From contig CAJVGD010000002.1 in assembly GCA_910890315.1 (NCBI GenBank), positions 434,001 to 498,000 on the forward strand: a stretch of 64,000 bases of DNA, in the 5' to 3' direction. The DNA comes from Serendipita indica DSM 11827. Its lineage: Eukaryota; Basidiomycota; Agaricomycetes; Sebacinales; Serendipitaceae. Shown here one piece after another: positions 35,887 to 47,710 of this stretch. Position 1 is the stretch's first letter. The number at the start of each line of letters is the position of its first letter. Under the pieces are notes generated by a model. The model was given only the letters and a program-made list of their open reading frames with translations, searched no databases and had not been told where the DNA came from. The position numbers were made by a program, and so were the translations under genes.

Positions 35887-37618
35887 CTATTGCGAAGGCG
35901 GAAACAGAGTGTTCCAGGTGTCCACATCGGTGCTTGTGCCTTCGTTGGGGCCAAAGAGATCTAGGGTGAAGTCTGGCAGTCCTGCTGCGTTTGCATCTCC
36001 TGCATTTTGAGTACTGGCGGTATTCGATCCAAGTAATTCCAGAAGCTTTGGATCAAACTGCGCCGCTGAAGAATCCAAGGCGCTTGGAAGGTTCAGGTCA
36101 ATGCCAAACTGCTGCCTCTGTTGCAACTGCTGCGCCTCCGATCCTCCAATCGCCGTGGTGATGCCTTCGGATCCTTGCGCTCTGGGTAGTTCGCTCCCCA
36201 TGTCAAAGCTGAAAGCGGACATATCCCCTCCCAGCGGGACCTCGGTATTGGTAAGTGCGGTCGACCCGTTGTTTGCCCCAGAAGACTCGAAAGCGAGATC
36301 TTCGAACAGCTTTTCCTGGCCCCCTGATGTAGTGGCTTGTCCATCCCCTATGAGAGATATGTTTGAGATATCCTCACTCTTGATCGGTTGGATCAATGGG
36401 TTGGAGAAGAGTGCATCCACGCCGATATTGGCATCGGACGTTTCGTTATCTCCAAATAGATCATCCATGCCTGTACCCGTCAAGAGAGAGTTGAGTTGTA
36501 TGTCACTCAACGCCAACGGGTTAAAGTCTCCGTCAAACCCTGGCCTCGGTTTTGCACTTTTTGGAGCCAGCGTGACCGGCGACCCCATGGGTTCTACGCC
36601 AGACATTCCAGAGGGGCCCAATGTCGACATCCGGGACGGAGCAAGCCCAGACTTGTTCTCTGCTAGACCATCCAATGTCAGAGTGGACAAGTCCAGCTTG
36701 AGACCATGTCTGTTCAGTGAGGTCAACGAGATGCTGCTTCGAGATGCCCGTGCTAGTCCAGAATCCTTGGGTACGGCTGCTCCAGATGGAACTGCAAGCT
36801 TCCCAGCATTATCCTCTTGGACGCCCTCCATGGAAGCGGGCTCCTCTGTCGTTCCATCTTGCATGACCAGGTCTTCCTCATTTCCGTCCACGTTCTTCAG
36901 TCTGAATTCGGGATGAACGCTAAGGGGGTCGATGGATTTCTCGTCAAAGCGAGGAATGTCGATAAACATGGACGAAGGCTTTCGCGACCCAGCTGCAGCT
37001 GCCTGACTCCGTTGAAGTGCCTCTGCTTGTTGCTTGTGTTTGAGCTTTTCGTTTTCTTGCTCTATCTGGTACTCGACAGCGTCCAATGCTCGTTGCTGGA
37101 TATCACTGTTAACCGAGTTCTCTCACTCCGCAATGAACACACCACTTGGGTCTCCATATCATCTAGAATGTCTTCATATGTTTCTGCGTTTCTCTTCCAG
37201 GACTCTATCAATCCACTTGGCGGTCTGGGTGCCTGTCGCTGGATTCCACTATCTTCAGAGGTTAAACTACTGCGCCAAAGGTCAATATAACACACATTTT
37301 GTATATGTCTGTGTGATAGTTGATGATTTGGGCGATCGTCGCCGCTGAATCCTTTTCCACAAGACTTTGTTAGCACAGAGCGACGGGCTGCGATGATTCA
37401 GAACGAACTATGAGACATTCTCGCAAAGCCTTGATTTCAGGTTGCAGAATTTTGGGTGAATGAGAAGCAGCGTCGTCCGTCATGTCCAGTTTTGTATCTC
37501 CAGCAACGGCAGATCCATGTTGGAGCGAATTTGGGGCTGGAGGAGGACCCATGAGTTCTGAAGCTTTACCTATTGACGATCTGGACGGTCGTCTACCACC
37601 TCGTCCGCGAGGAGGCAT
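35887..37618 (-). CDS. Unknown coiled-coil protein with acidic, low-complexity C-terminus
   Basis: The start MPPRGRGGRRPSRSS has an RGG/AT-hook-like basic patch. After one or two introns a helical section follows (APRPPSGLIESWKRNAETYE DILDDMETQ split by an intron, then DIQQRALDAVEYQIEQENEK). That section is probably a coiled coil. The last exon is 399 codons long and low in complexity. It contains repeated acidic-hydrophobic patches such as MDDLFGDNET, EKLFEDLAFE, PDFTLDLFGPNE and DTWNTLFPPS, which look like transactivation motifs. It ends FPPSQ at 35887. A nuclear transcription co-factor is a fair guess, but no DNA-binding domain is seen. The intron borders around 37270-37430 are not settled. 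Confidence 0.6.
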
Positions 37619-38299
37619 CGTCGGCTGGTCAGGGGAGAATTCAAGTCGCGTACAAAAGAAAGGCACACTTTCCCATTTGTGTTACTAACCTCAGGTCGAT
37701 TCCATAATGTCCATTCCAAGCCTCACAATTAAATCAAACGTCACAAGCCGTTGGATAGTCTGACTTGCGAGTTTGTTCCCTCCATATCGAAATGCCAACT
37801 CGAACTGCATTCATTTCGCGGGGATCCTCTACTCTTTCCATTGTATCTGTAATTTCCTTCTCTAAATGCGACTCTACGGTTCTTTAGTCTTCTCTCATGA
37901 CCTTGATTTTGGCCTATACGGCTACCAAGGAGCGGCCACCCTACTCCAAGCCGTTCGGCGTCAGACGACCAACTTCAGTCATACAATGATGGATACGTGG
38001 AAGCATATCGAAGATCCAGGCATAGTATCTTGTCTTGGATTCAGAGTCTGCCGTCTAACCAATCTCTCCGGAGTTCATGCACCTGCAGGTGCCGACGAGT
38101 TAGCCTTGTTTCCCGCTGATTAAATCCTCAACTCAAAAACGAATATAACGAGAGAAGTCCATAGGATATATATGAGTTGAGATTATGCACAACAAGATGC
38201 AAGTCTATGCTAAACCAAACGACCGGACGTCACGAGTGACAAGAATGTGTGGTACGACCTCGGCAAGTGGGGCGTTAGGAACGAGTGGAAGGGAATCGT
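37619..38299. other. Intergenic region with one doubtful small ORF
   Basis: No domain is seen on either strand. An 85-codon + frame runs from ATG 37866 to 38123 (MRLYGSLVFSHDLDFGLYGY ...), without family resemblance. It could be a small lineage-specific gene or chance. The left part should hold the promoter of the unknown (-) gene and the right part the terminator of the lyase gene. Confidence 0.3.
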
Positions 38300-41055
38300 C
38301 TAGCTGTTGTGCGAATCCAAGCTCCAATTGGCGAGAGCAACAGTCGGTGGTGTCTTGAAGTCGGTAAAGTCATCCCATTGCGGGTTAAGGAGGACCTGAA
38401 GGGTGGTCGTTCCGGTTGGAAGGTCAATGGCGAGGACACGAGCGGGTCCATTGTCCATGTCCTCCAATCCAGGAGCAATAGGTGGCGCCCTTTCCGTGCG
38501 CTTCGATTCAAGGTCCTGGAATTGAACATTCTCAGGGCTAAGAATCTGAGCGACGAGCCTCTTTCCGTTGAGGGTCAACGTAGCAGAGCGACCGGTCGAG
38601 TCGATGCTAATCGTGGCATTGGTTTGCGCACGCCACTGAGAGGCTGCGGTGACACCGGTGAGCTCGTCTTGGATGAGGACCTGGCGACGCCCAGGAAGGA
38701 AGCGGATACCACGCTTTACGTCGGTGCCAAAGTAGGCAGATGTAAGATCAACGACGGCGAATGCAGACGAGTCGGACGGAGCGCTGAAGATTGTGCTGGC
38801 ACCTTGGGCAGTGTTGGATGTGTCGTGTCTCATCGTCGGAACGGCAGTGACATCCTGGTTCGCGCCATTGATGGCAATGACGTTTTGGCCTTCTGTCATC
38901 TTGCGATAGAGTGTCCATCGCTCACTGGTCTGGGTCTCGTTGCTGAAGTAGTTGGGGTTGAGGTAGTTGTCGTTGCCGTGTTCGCCGAAGAAACGTTCTC
39001 CAAGAGCATCAACCACAAAGGTTCCGCAGTCCAAGTCGCCGCTAAACAAGCAAGTAAGCACTACGCTTGCCAAGAGCGACATTTTACGTACTGTGTCTGA
39101 TGGTTGAGAAGAGCACCTGCCTTCATGGCCACATACATGCCATTGATGTCAGTCCAAGAGGTTCTGAACGACGCCCATGTGTCCGTAGAATTGTCAAAGA
39201 CGCGGTCCAGGGGCAGGTTGTTCCACCAGGCGCCTTGAGCCGAAGGATCGTACCAGAACATGGACCATGGCTCTGGAGCTTGATAGCGGTCGCGCTGGTA
39301 GAGCGTGAAGCGGGGCTCATTGAAAGCAGATCCGAAGAAGAGCAACGCGTTTGCAGTCGTGGAGAACTTGTTTGGTCCGTGGTCTCCATAATCGAACAAG
39401 CTGGTCATGCCGGTGACGTAGAAGCGGAAGAGAGAAGTGAGCCTGATGCCATCGTTGGCCGCCAACATTCCGTGATCGCTTCCAGTTGCTGTCAAGAGCG
39501 AGCTGGTGAGCTCAGACATGCCGGTGATGGCGAATTCCCAGTAGTTGGCGGTTTCGGAACCAGTTCCATCCGACGAGGGGACTATGGTATTGTTAGGGCA
39601 CTCAAATGGTTTACGCCGTCTACGTACCGAAAGCGCAGTTTGCCACGGCGTTCGGGACGGCGCGTTCCAAAAGCTGAGAGGCAGTTCCGGTAGTATCGTC
39701 CTCGTAGACGGCAAGAGCACCCATGATGAGACCACCGTTCGAGACTATTCTTATCGTCAGATGATTTTCGCAACTATTAGAGGATGCTTACCGCAGTTCC
39801 AGTTTCCGTTGACATTGTGCCACCAGCCATAGGTGCTTGCTGGGTCGGTGTACGACAGGAGACCGTAATGCAATCCATAGTTGACGATGGCATTGCGGAT
39901 TTCCGTCCTTTGAGCATCGGTCCACTGGTCGTAAAGCCAATCATAACCGACGGCAAATGCGGCGGTGAGCTCGGCAAGATCTAAATAAAACATGAGCATT
40001 GAGAACCAGCTTGCTGCAAAGGTATTTTACCGAGGAAATGGGCCGTGTTCCAGCTAACAATATTTGTGAGAAAGGTTGCCTGACTTTTTAGACGTGAAAC
40101 TCACGGATCCTCCCTGTTGTCGCCCCAAGTCATGGCGTTTTGAAGCTCACGATATGTGCGGTCGACCCAGGCGGTATCTTCGGTCATTCTGTAGGCATAT
40201 GCAAAGTGCTTGATGCGGCTCTTGGTCTCACGGGCGGGATCGAGGATACCGCTTCCAGATGGTCCACCGTCAAAGACGTGAACGACCGGTGGAGATTGTT
40301 GAACGCGGTGGCATTGGCCATGATGATATCGTGCCAAGACTTGAGATAGGCCTCCTTGGCGATCATGTCCTTGAGTGCCCTCCACTTGTATTGAGGCGCA
40401 ATCAAACGCGGGTGTGGGCGCAGGTTGTCAAAGGATTGGCTGTTTCCGGTAAAGTCGTCTGCTGGCCAGGAGACGGAGGCGGAGCTGGCAAATGTCGGCG
40501 ATCCGAACTGGGCAGTGTTGGTCTACCGGTGATGCCCAGACCAAAAGTTACACACGAGCATGGGAAGAAGGCAGAGAACAGACGGTCAGCTCCCCGTTAG
40601 CAGAGAAAGAGATAATACACACCATGGACGGGTAAATGGGCTGGTGGTACGCATTCGTCGAGGTAGCAAAGTAGGAAAGATTGTTCAAGTCTTGGTTCTG
40701 GTGATTTGTAGAGCCTGGTGAGCCCGACGAGGACGAAGAGGTGGCGCTAGAAGAGCCAGTCTTGATGATCTTGAGGCCGAACAGGAGCCCAACAACGGCC
40801 GCGGCAACGACGAGCAAACCAAGCGGAAGGCCAACGGTGACCCATTTGCTGCGACGTTTCTTCTGGGGGATATGATAGACGTTTTGTTCTGGTGGCCGAG
40901 TCGTCAGGGATGAAACGGCAGAGTTGGGAGCCGCTGTCTCTCACCTCCTCGCCCGTATTCCTCACTCAGAGGTCTCTGCGAGTCGTTTTCGTGCCTACAA
41001 GGTCTGTTAGAGATATTTCCGGGTTTGATTAGAGTGTTCCCGCTGACCGATACAT
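38300..41055 (-). CDS. Heparinase II/III-like polysaccharide lyase, type II membrane-anchored
   Basis: A short first exon (MYR, 41055) joins a cytosolic stretch (HENDSQRPLSEEYGRG, VYHIPQKKRRSKW). One transmembrane span follows (VTVGLPLGLLVVAAAVVGLL, about 40840-40780), then a Ser/Gly linker. The alpha-toroid domain has PQYKWRALKDMIAKEAYLKS, DPARETKSRIKHFAYAYRMT, LTAAFAVGYDWLYDQWTDAQ and YGWWHNVNGNWNC. A beta-sandwich domain carries the heparinase-type motif LLNHQTHGDLDCGTFVVDAL (about 39090, across an intron) and ends NWSLDSHNS at 38300. The sugar substrate is unknown. Two frame breaks (near 40292 and 40930) each need one extra base and fall in conserved stretches, so I treat them as sequence errors. 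Fungal relatives are often annotated as chondroitin AC/alginate lyase-like. Confidence 0.8.
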
Positions 41056-41126
41056 GCGAAAGAAAGAAAAAGGAGTGACGGGGTTGGCAAGAAAGCTTGA
41101 ACGGCGTTTGGTCCGCTTCGCTTCAC

Positions 41127-44100
41127 ATGGAATCCTATTTGGCCAGCGATCAAATCCCGCTCAAGACCATTTTATTTACGAAAATTCCATTACTGGTCAG
41201 ACTCGCGATTACCGGCCTCGAACGCGTCGACTGACCACGCCCAAAGGCCTACGCCTCGAAGGATCTTATCGCGCTCGTAGATGCATCGTCATTGAAATTG
41301 ATTGCGACTCTGGCTTTCTGGGATGCATTTCCATCGACATTTGGCACAGAGACGTACGTGCAGCACATCGACGTCGATACCGTCAACAAATGGGTGCGTG
41401 GCGAACTCGACGGGCGCACGCCCATTGACTGTAACAAGTAGATTATCGCGAGTGCTGGTATGCGAATTGCTATCTGGACACTCTCCAGCCTCGAAGAGAA
41501 CACTTGGCGAGTCCATTCAACCATCTCTGCCCCCAAAGTCGTCACTGCTTTAGAGGGACATGATGGTATTATCAAATCGAGAATATAGACCACCTCTCAC
41601 GGTTTACAGGCAGACTATGGGTCGGTATGCCTGAGAGTCTATCGCTCTATTCTTCCAAAGTCGTCGACGAGGTACCCAACTGGTCTTTGACATGGAAAAC
41701 TAGGTAACGTGGCACATACCGTATTCTGCATAACACCGAGGTTGTACAGAACATTTCAACCGAGTCAGATTTCCTTGTCGTCATCCACTAGTCTTATTGC
41801 GACCAGGTCCGAGGTAGAGACCATGCCAATGACAGGATAATCACTCAACACCTATAGAGTAACTCGGAAGCCTGTATCTGGATGGCATCTTCTGGCCGAC
41901 TAGTTCAGAGGATCCCACATCCACGGCCTCTTGTTCATATAACTTGGAGGTCTCAACCTTCAAAGTACGGAAACAATCACCACACTTTAATGGATCTGAC
42001 AATTTCAGGGATGAATATATACTTTACACCACTACATCGGACTCGGCTTTGCGTATTTTTCTTCCAGTTCTGGACACTCCACGGCACTTGCAGCTGCATG
42101 CCACTGTAGACCCATACTGCTTTCTACCTTCCTCTCTCAGCTCTAACCGGGGCTCGCCCGTGTTTCCATTCGACAGAGACATCCTACGCGCTGTTTTGGG
42201 AGGAGTCCTCCGTAATCAGCCGGGGCAAAGAACAAGCTTTGACGAGAGTCAGCGCCGCAGACTAACCGAGATATATGAAGAGTCCTGGGATCTATTTGCC
42301 AGGATACTCGACGATGGATCCATCGTAATTCACGCTGTCGCTGTACGTGATATTTTTGTGCCATTACCACCACTGATCCCCGATAGAATCTCGACAGACG
42401 ACCTCCAACATTATTGAAGCAATTCACCTTGCTACATTCTCTCTTTGACCCTCCTCTAGAATCACTCCCAACTTCTCTTCTAGTCATTCCGTCCGCTTCA
42501 CACTTGATCCTCATTACGGATCCTCCAGTCTCCTCTCATAATCTTCTGCCTCTTCCATTCTTTGACGCAAAAAAAGATGGCCTCAGAACAATCTCCACTG
42601 CACCAGAATCTGGAAAGTTTGGTCATCTCCCGATTACTCGAATATCACGCTCCCCGGAAGGCCACGCCGTAGCGGTAATGCGTCGAGGTGCCGCTGAAGT
42701 ATGGAAGGTTAAGCGTTCAGGAGGGTTGAGGTTGCTTCAAGAATTTGTAACCTTGACAGAAGCTCGAGTCCTAGCTTTCCACTCAGGTAAGGTCTCATAA
42801 GACGCCCCTGTAGCATGTCAGACTCACCTGTCCTAGGCCGCAGTGTAGCGGTGTATGAACCGACCGAGCACAATCTCAGAGTGACGATGGGGCCTAACGA
42901 TGTTCATCATCTAACGCTACCACGCCTACTGGATCTATTTCTCGTTCCGCCAAATCATGACACGATCACCTGTCTCATTGGCATCGCCGAGTCTTTGGAT
43001 ATTATACAAATACATGCTCATCATCCACCAAACTCTTCCCTCACGATTCATTCCTCTGGGCCACTCCCGAGCAAGAGCAAGTTGGCATGGATCCGCCCTG
43101 TGGACCCTATGGTTTGGTCGTCACCAGGAATCGATGTTTTATTGAGTATATCCCAAGAAGGAGATTTAGAGTTCTGGGCTGCCGAGTCCTCTACATCCTG
43201 GCGCAAAACGGGGCATGTCGTGACAGGGAGGAGTAACATTGAGCGTGTACGGTGCAGCTCGAGCAAGAAGACGGTACTAGGTAAGTTTCAAATCAGCCAG
43301 TCACCCATGCTAAAGTAGTGTCCAGTCGTCAAAAGATCGGATGGGCACGAAGTTTCAATCTGGGACTCGAAAGAATCCCAGTTCTCGAGTGGGCTGGAGC
43401 AATGCGAGGTGTTTAGCTCACCCGTTATTGACTTGGATTGGACCGCTACCCCAGACGGACAAGCCATTCTCGCCATTGGTTTTGAACACCATATTTTGCT
43501 CCTCTTCCAGCAGCGGATGACTTACTTTGAACAAGAATCGAGATGGGGAGTATTCGGAAGGATTGAGATCGGAAAGTATGCCTCCCAATGCTGCTCAAGG
43601 CATAGACTAATGGCAATAGTATAACCCGTCACCCTGTTGCAGACTCTATATGGATATCACAAGGCCAAATACTAACTGGCGCAGGTCATCAAATGATACA
43701 AGCCAGGCCGGGATTCACTCTCAGAGGCAAATTGGAGCCCAAGGATTTATTCGAGACAGTTGCGCGGCGTAATGGGCCATTACCTCATTACCACCCGCAG
43801 ATGCTCTTACAATGCTTGTTATGGGGTGTGTTGTCCTCGTTTTCTGCGTCACAAATCTCACATTGTCCCAGAGAAGATTTCACTCGTCAAGCAGATTGTT
43901 TCCAATCTGGCAAAGGAGATGAAGTATCTTCACCCCGAAGAACGTGCTACGTACGAATTACCGGATCTCCCAATCGAGTCGTTCTTGGAGAGAGACTCTC
44001 TCGGCGTATCTCAGCAGCCGGTACAGCAAAGCAAGAAGCCTAGAAGTTTGTTTGATGATGAACAGGCCCAGTGAGTGCCTCCGTTTGAGATGAAATATGC

Positions 44101-45891
44101 TCATCTGCTATCAAGGCAAGCGGAAGACATTGCGGGCTTCTCGACTACAGATGTCTCGAGGCTAATTACTGACCTGGAGGAAACTCCATTGCAAAGCCTC
44201 AGTGATATCGAAAACGAGCAGCTTCTTGTTCTATTACAAACAACACTGGATGTGAGTTGCTTAGCCAATGTCTATGGCAAGTCTAATTTGTCTAGATTGA
44301 CGAGCAACGTCGGGCACTTGACGCAGATGGACTCCGCTATCTGATCTCTATGAACGTGTTTTACATTCTCAACAAACGAATAGCGGTTCCGCGACATGCA
44401 CCTGTGCGAAAGAACACTTCTGATCAACAGCGCGGGTTGCGCGAGCGGATCCGATATCGTGATATCGTCTGGGCTTTCCACAGTGGTAGCCAAGATGTCT
44501 TGCTTGCTGCATCTACTGCAGCTTGTGGCGGGAAAATGGTCTGGACGGATGCGCGGGCGCTGGGCATATTCCTATGGCTCAATTCAATCGACACCGTGGT
44601 ATGTGATTTGATAATTCCAGCTTGCATCTCTCACTATGTCAATAGAAAAGTCAATTCGAGGTCATTGCCAGAAATCAATACATGTCTGGCGAGGACCGTG
44701 ATCCCAGTGCTTGTTGCCTCTTCTACTTTGCACTGGGAAAAATTCGCCTAGTTCAAGGCTTGTGGAAGCAAGCTGCGTGGCATCCTGAGCAAGGGATCAT
44801 GCTCAAGTTCCTCTCCAATGACTTTGAAATTCCGAAGTGGAGGACCGCTGCACTCAAGAATGCTTTTGCACTATTAGGCAAGCGAAGGTTCGGTGCGCTG
44901 GTTCAATCGTATTTTACGGTGAATTATTCATGCCTTTGCAGAGATGGCTGCAGCATTTTTCCTTCTGGGAGGTAGTTTGCAGGACGCAGTTAATGTCTGC
45001 ATCAAACAAATGAACGATTTCCAACTTGGTGTCGCCCTCGCACGTGTGGTCGAGGGTGATTCTGGCCCGATTTTAACGAGCATACTCAAGTCGACCGTGC
45101 TTCCGATTGCGTTTAAGGACGGTAATCGATGGTTGGGAAGTTGGGCTTTCTGGAAACTCAATAGGAGGGATCTCAGTGTCCGGATCCTGGTGGTATGTCT
45201 GAGCTTGCAGGCCATGCACATTCACTCACCAATCACCAGACTCCGCTCAAGGATTTTGCTGGGATGCTCGTCAATGAAGGGTTCATCATTCCCGAAACTG
45301 GAGAATCGAATTATGATGATCCGAGTCTAGCGCTGCTCTACTCACGGCTAAAATCTGCTTCATTGCAGACCATCAAGGGGTCAACAATGATACCCGGACA
45401 GCAAGAGTTTGACTTTGTGTTGCAGATTGCGCGCGTGTTTTGTCGAATGGGTGGGTTTCAGCCTATCTTTGATCTCAAACGTTGACTATTCTTTAGGATG
45501 CCATCCCCTGGCTCTCTATCTCGTAACGGACTGGTCCTTTGATCCACCGGAGCCCATTGATAGCTGGGCGTTCCCGAAGCAGAGGAAGAACGACTCCAGA
45601 AAACGGTCTGGTTCACCCGGCTCGCCTACACTCAGACGGTCAATGTCACGCAGACGTTCTGTCATTGACCTTGATCTAAACGTAGAGTCGCAGGTCTACG
45701 ACGCAACAACGCCAAAGACTGGGTCGTTTATCCATCTTCCCTCGCTTCCAGAAACTACAGAGCTGAGACTGCCTAGTCCCGTTTCAGAGGAAGCTCCGAC
45801 TCGTGGACGGACTGGGTTTGGAAGTCTGATGCAAGCGGCGAAACGCGAGCAACAAGTTCCAGAATTTGATATGGGAATGTTTGGCATGTAA
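41127..45891 (+). CDS. RAV1: RAVE complex subunit Rav1 (V-ATPase assembly)
   Basis: Rav1, with Rav2 and Skp1, reassembles V1 onto V0 of the vacuolar proton ATPase after glucose signals; DmX/rabconnectin-3 is the animal form. I start at ATG 41127 (MESYLASDQIPLKTILFTKI) with a 51-base intron (41196-41246) into ASKDLIALVDASSLKLIATL. The N-terminal two-thirds is WD40-like (SAGMRIAIWTLSS, IPHPRPLVHITWRSQ, TTTSDSALRIFLPVLDTP, SPEGHAVAVMRRGAAEVWKV). The Rav1 C-terminal domain follows: RRALDADGLRYLISMNVFYI, RERIRYRDIVWAFHSGSQDV, YFALGKIRLVQGLWKQAAWH, ALLGKRRFEMAAAFFLLGGS, LQDAVNVCIKQMNDFQLGVA. The tail is basic and Ser-rich and ends MGMFGM at 45891. Around fifteen short introns. The 71-base gap to the lyase start implies a shared promoter. 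Confidence 0.9.
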
Positions 45892-45996
45892 TAGGATTTG
45901 CTCTGTAGAAAAGACTTGACTGTGGCAATAGCCAGGTTGCTCTCGACGACCGCCTCGCTTTTGTTGAACACTCTCTAAATAGGACGATAAGTAATC

Positions 45997-47612
45997 ATGG
46001 ATGAAGAATACGACGTTTGTAACATCCAAGAGGTTGCTGTTCGCCGCTGATCGTCCTATTTGCAGGTCATCGTGTTAGGTACCGGGCTCACGGAGTGCAT
46101 TCTCTCTGGATTACTCTCTGTGGAAGGCAAGAAGGTTCTCCATATGGATCGAAACGACTATTATGGCGGCGATAGTGCCTCGTTGAACCTCACGCAGGTG
46201 AGCCACTGACCCCATCCCTGCATCGTGTTCTCCATCGTCCACGAAAGAAACCTCGTTGTGCTTTCTCGCTTCCCTAAGCATGTTGTGTTGACAAATTCCG
46301 CCTGAAACATCGATAGCTCTACCGCAAATTCAGGCCGGACCAAGCGCCGCCAGCTGAGCTCGGCAGGGATCGCGACTATGCCATCGATCTCATCCCCAAG
46401 TTTATCATTGCGTCTGGAGAGTTGACAAAGATCCTCGTCCACACCAATGTTACACGCTATCTCGAATTTAAGCAGATTGCGGGATCGTTCGTCTACCGAG
46501 ACGGCAGGATTTCAAAGGTCCCAAGCACGGAGATGGAGGCCGTAAAGTCTCCTCTTATGGGCCTCTTTGAGAAACGGCGCGCAAAGCAGTTCTTCGAATT
46601 CCTTCAGAATTGGAAGGATGATGATCCAGCAACGCATCAGGGCCGCAACCTCGACACTGAACCAATGGAATCGATTTATGCGTACTTCAAGCTCGAGCCC
46701 GGAACCCAGGACTTTATTGGTCATGCCATGGCTTTGTACCTGGACGACGATTACAAGAAGAAACCGGCACGACAAACCTACAACCGAATCATTCTGTACA
46801 CATCGTCGATGGCTCGATGGGGCAAATCACCCTACCTCTATCCGCTTTATGGATTGGGAGAGCTGCCACAGGCCTTTGCTCGTCTATCGGCCATCTACGG
46901 TGGCACCTACATGCTAGACAAAAAGGTCGACGAGATTGTTCTCGACAGCCAGGGCAAGTTCGTTGGTGTCCGCTCCGGCGACGAGACGGTAAAGGCCAAA
47001 CAGGTCATTGGTGACCCATCCTACTTTGGAGCAGGCGCTACCGGTGCAGGTGCTGGCAAGATGAGAGTCGTTGAAGAGCACAAGGTTGTGCGTGCAATTT
47101 GCATCCTCAAGCACCCCATTCCCGGAACAGATGACAGCGATTCTGCCCAAATTATCATCCCACAAAACCAAGTAGGCAGGCGAAATGGTGGGCACATTGT
47201 ACCGTATGAGAACACCTTACCAAACCCATCTAGACATTTATATCGCCATGGTCTCGTCGACCCATAACGTCTGCTCAAAGGACATTTATGTGGCAATTGT
47301 CAGCACGATCATTGAAACCGATAAGCCAGAGCTGGAGATCCGACCTGGACTCGAGCTCTTGGGCCCAATTCATGAGAAGTATGATTCGCTCATTTCATAA
47401 AGTTACGTTGCTTACTGTGCCACAGGTTTGTCTCTATCAGCCCTCTGTTTACTCCCACCTCTTCTGGCAAAGAGGACAACATCTTCATCACCCGTTCTTA
47501 CGACGCGACATCTCACTTCGAGACTGTGGTGGAGGATGTGCAAGATGTCTGGAAGCGCGTTATGGGTTCTGACCTTGTGCTCAAGGAGCGGGAGATTGAG
47601 CCGACCGAGTAA
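45997..47612 (+). CDS. GDI1: Rab GDP-dissociation inhibitor
   Basis: It extracts GDP-bound Rab GTPases from membranes and recycles them through the cytosol. The start MDEEYDV splices to [20 protein letters not shown] and [20 protein letters not shown] (Rab-binding SCR1 region). Next come [80 protein letters not shown] and [16 protein letters not shown], ending REIEPTE at 47612. The [20 protein letters not shown] block is the classic FAD-like fold signature of GDI/REP. About six introns. It follows RAV1 by 105 bases on the same strand and faces PIF1 tail to tail (98 bases). Confidence 0.97.
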
Positions 47613-47710
47613 ATGGGACAAGCCATGTATCAGCACCAACGAGTTATGCAATCAAATTTACAGTCTAGTGCGAGTATAAGCTAGGTCTGCAGTGCGATCC
47701 GGATGATAGT

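Noticed and set aside
36101-36916. A 271-codon plus-strand frame
   Set aside because: Antisense of the long low-complexity last exon of the unknown (-) gene.
38285-39693. Two long plus-strand frames (271 and 208 codons)
   Set aside because: Both are antisense of the lyase exons, where the sense strand shows clear family motifs.
45984-46260. Possible fusion of RAV1 with the Rab GDI gene, since they are adjacent on one strand
   Set aside because: RAV1 has its own stop at 45891 and GDI1 its own ATG at 45997 with a standard family start.
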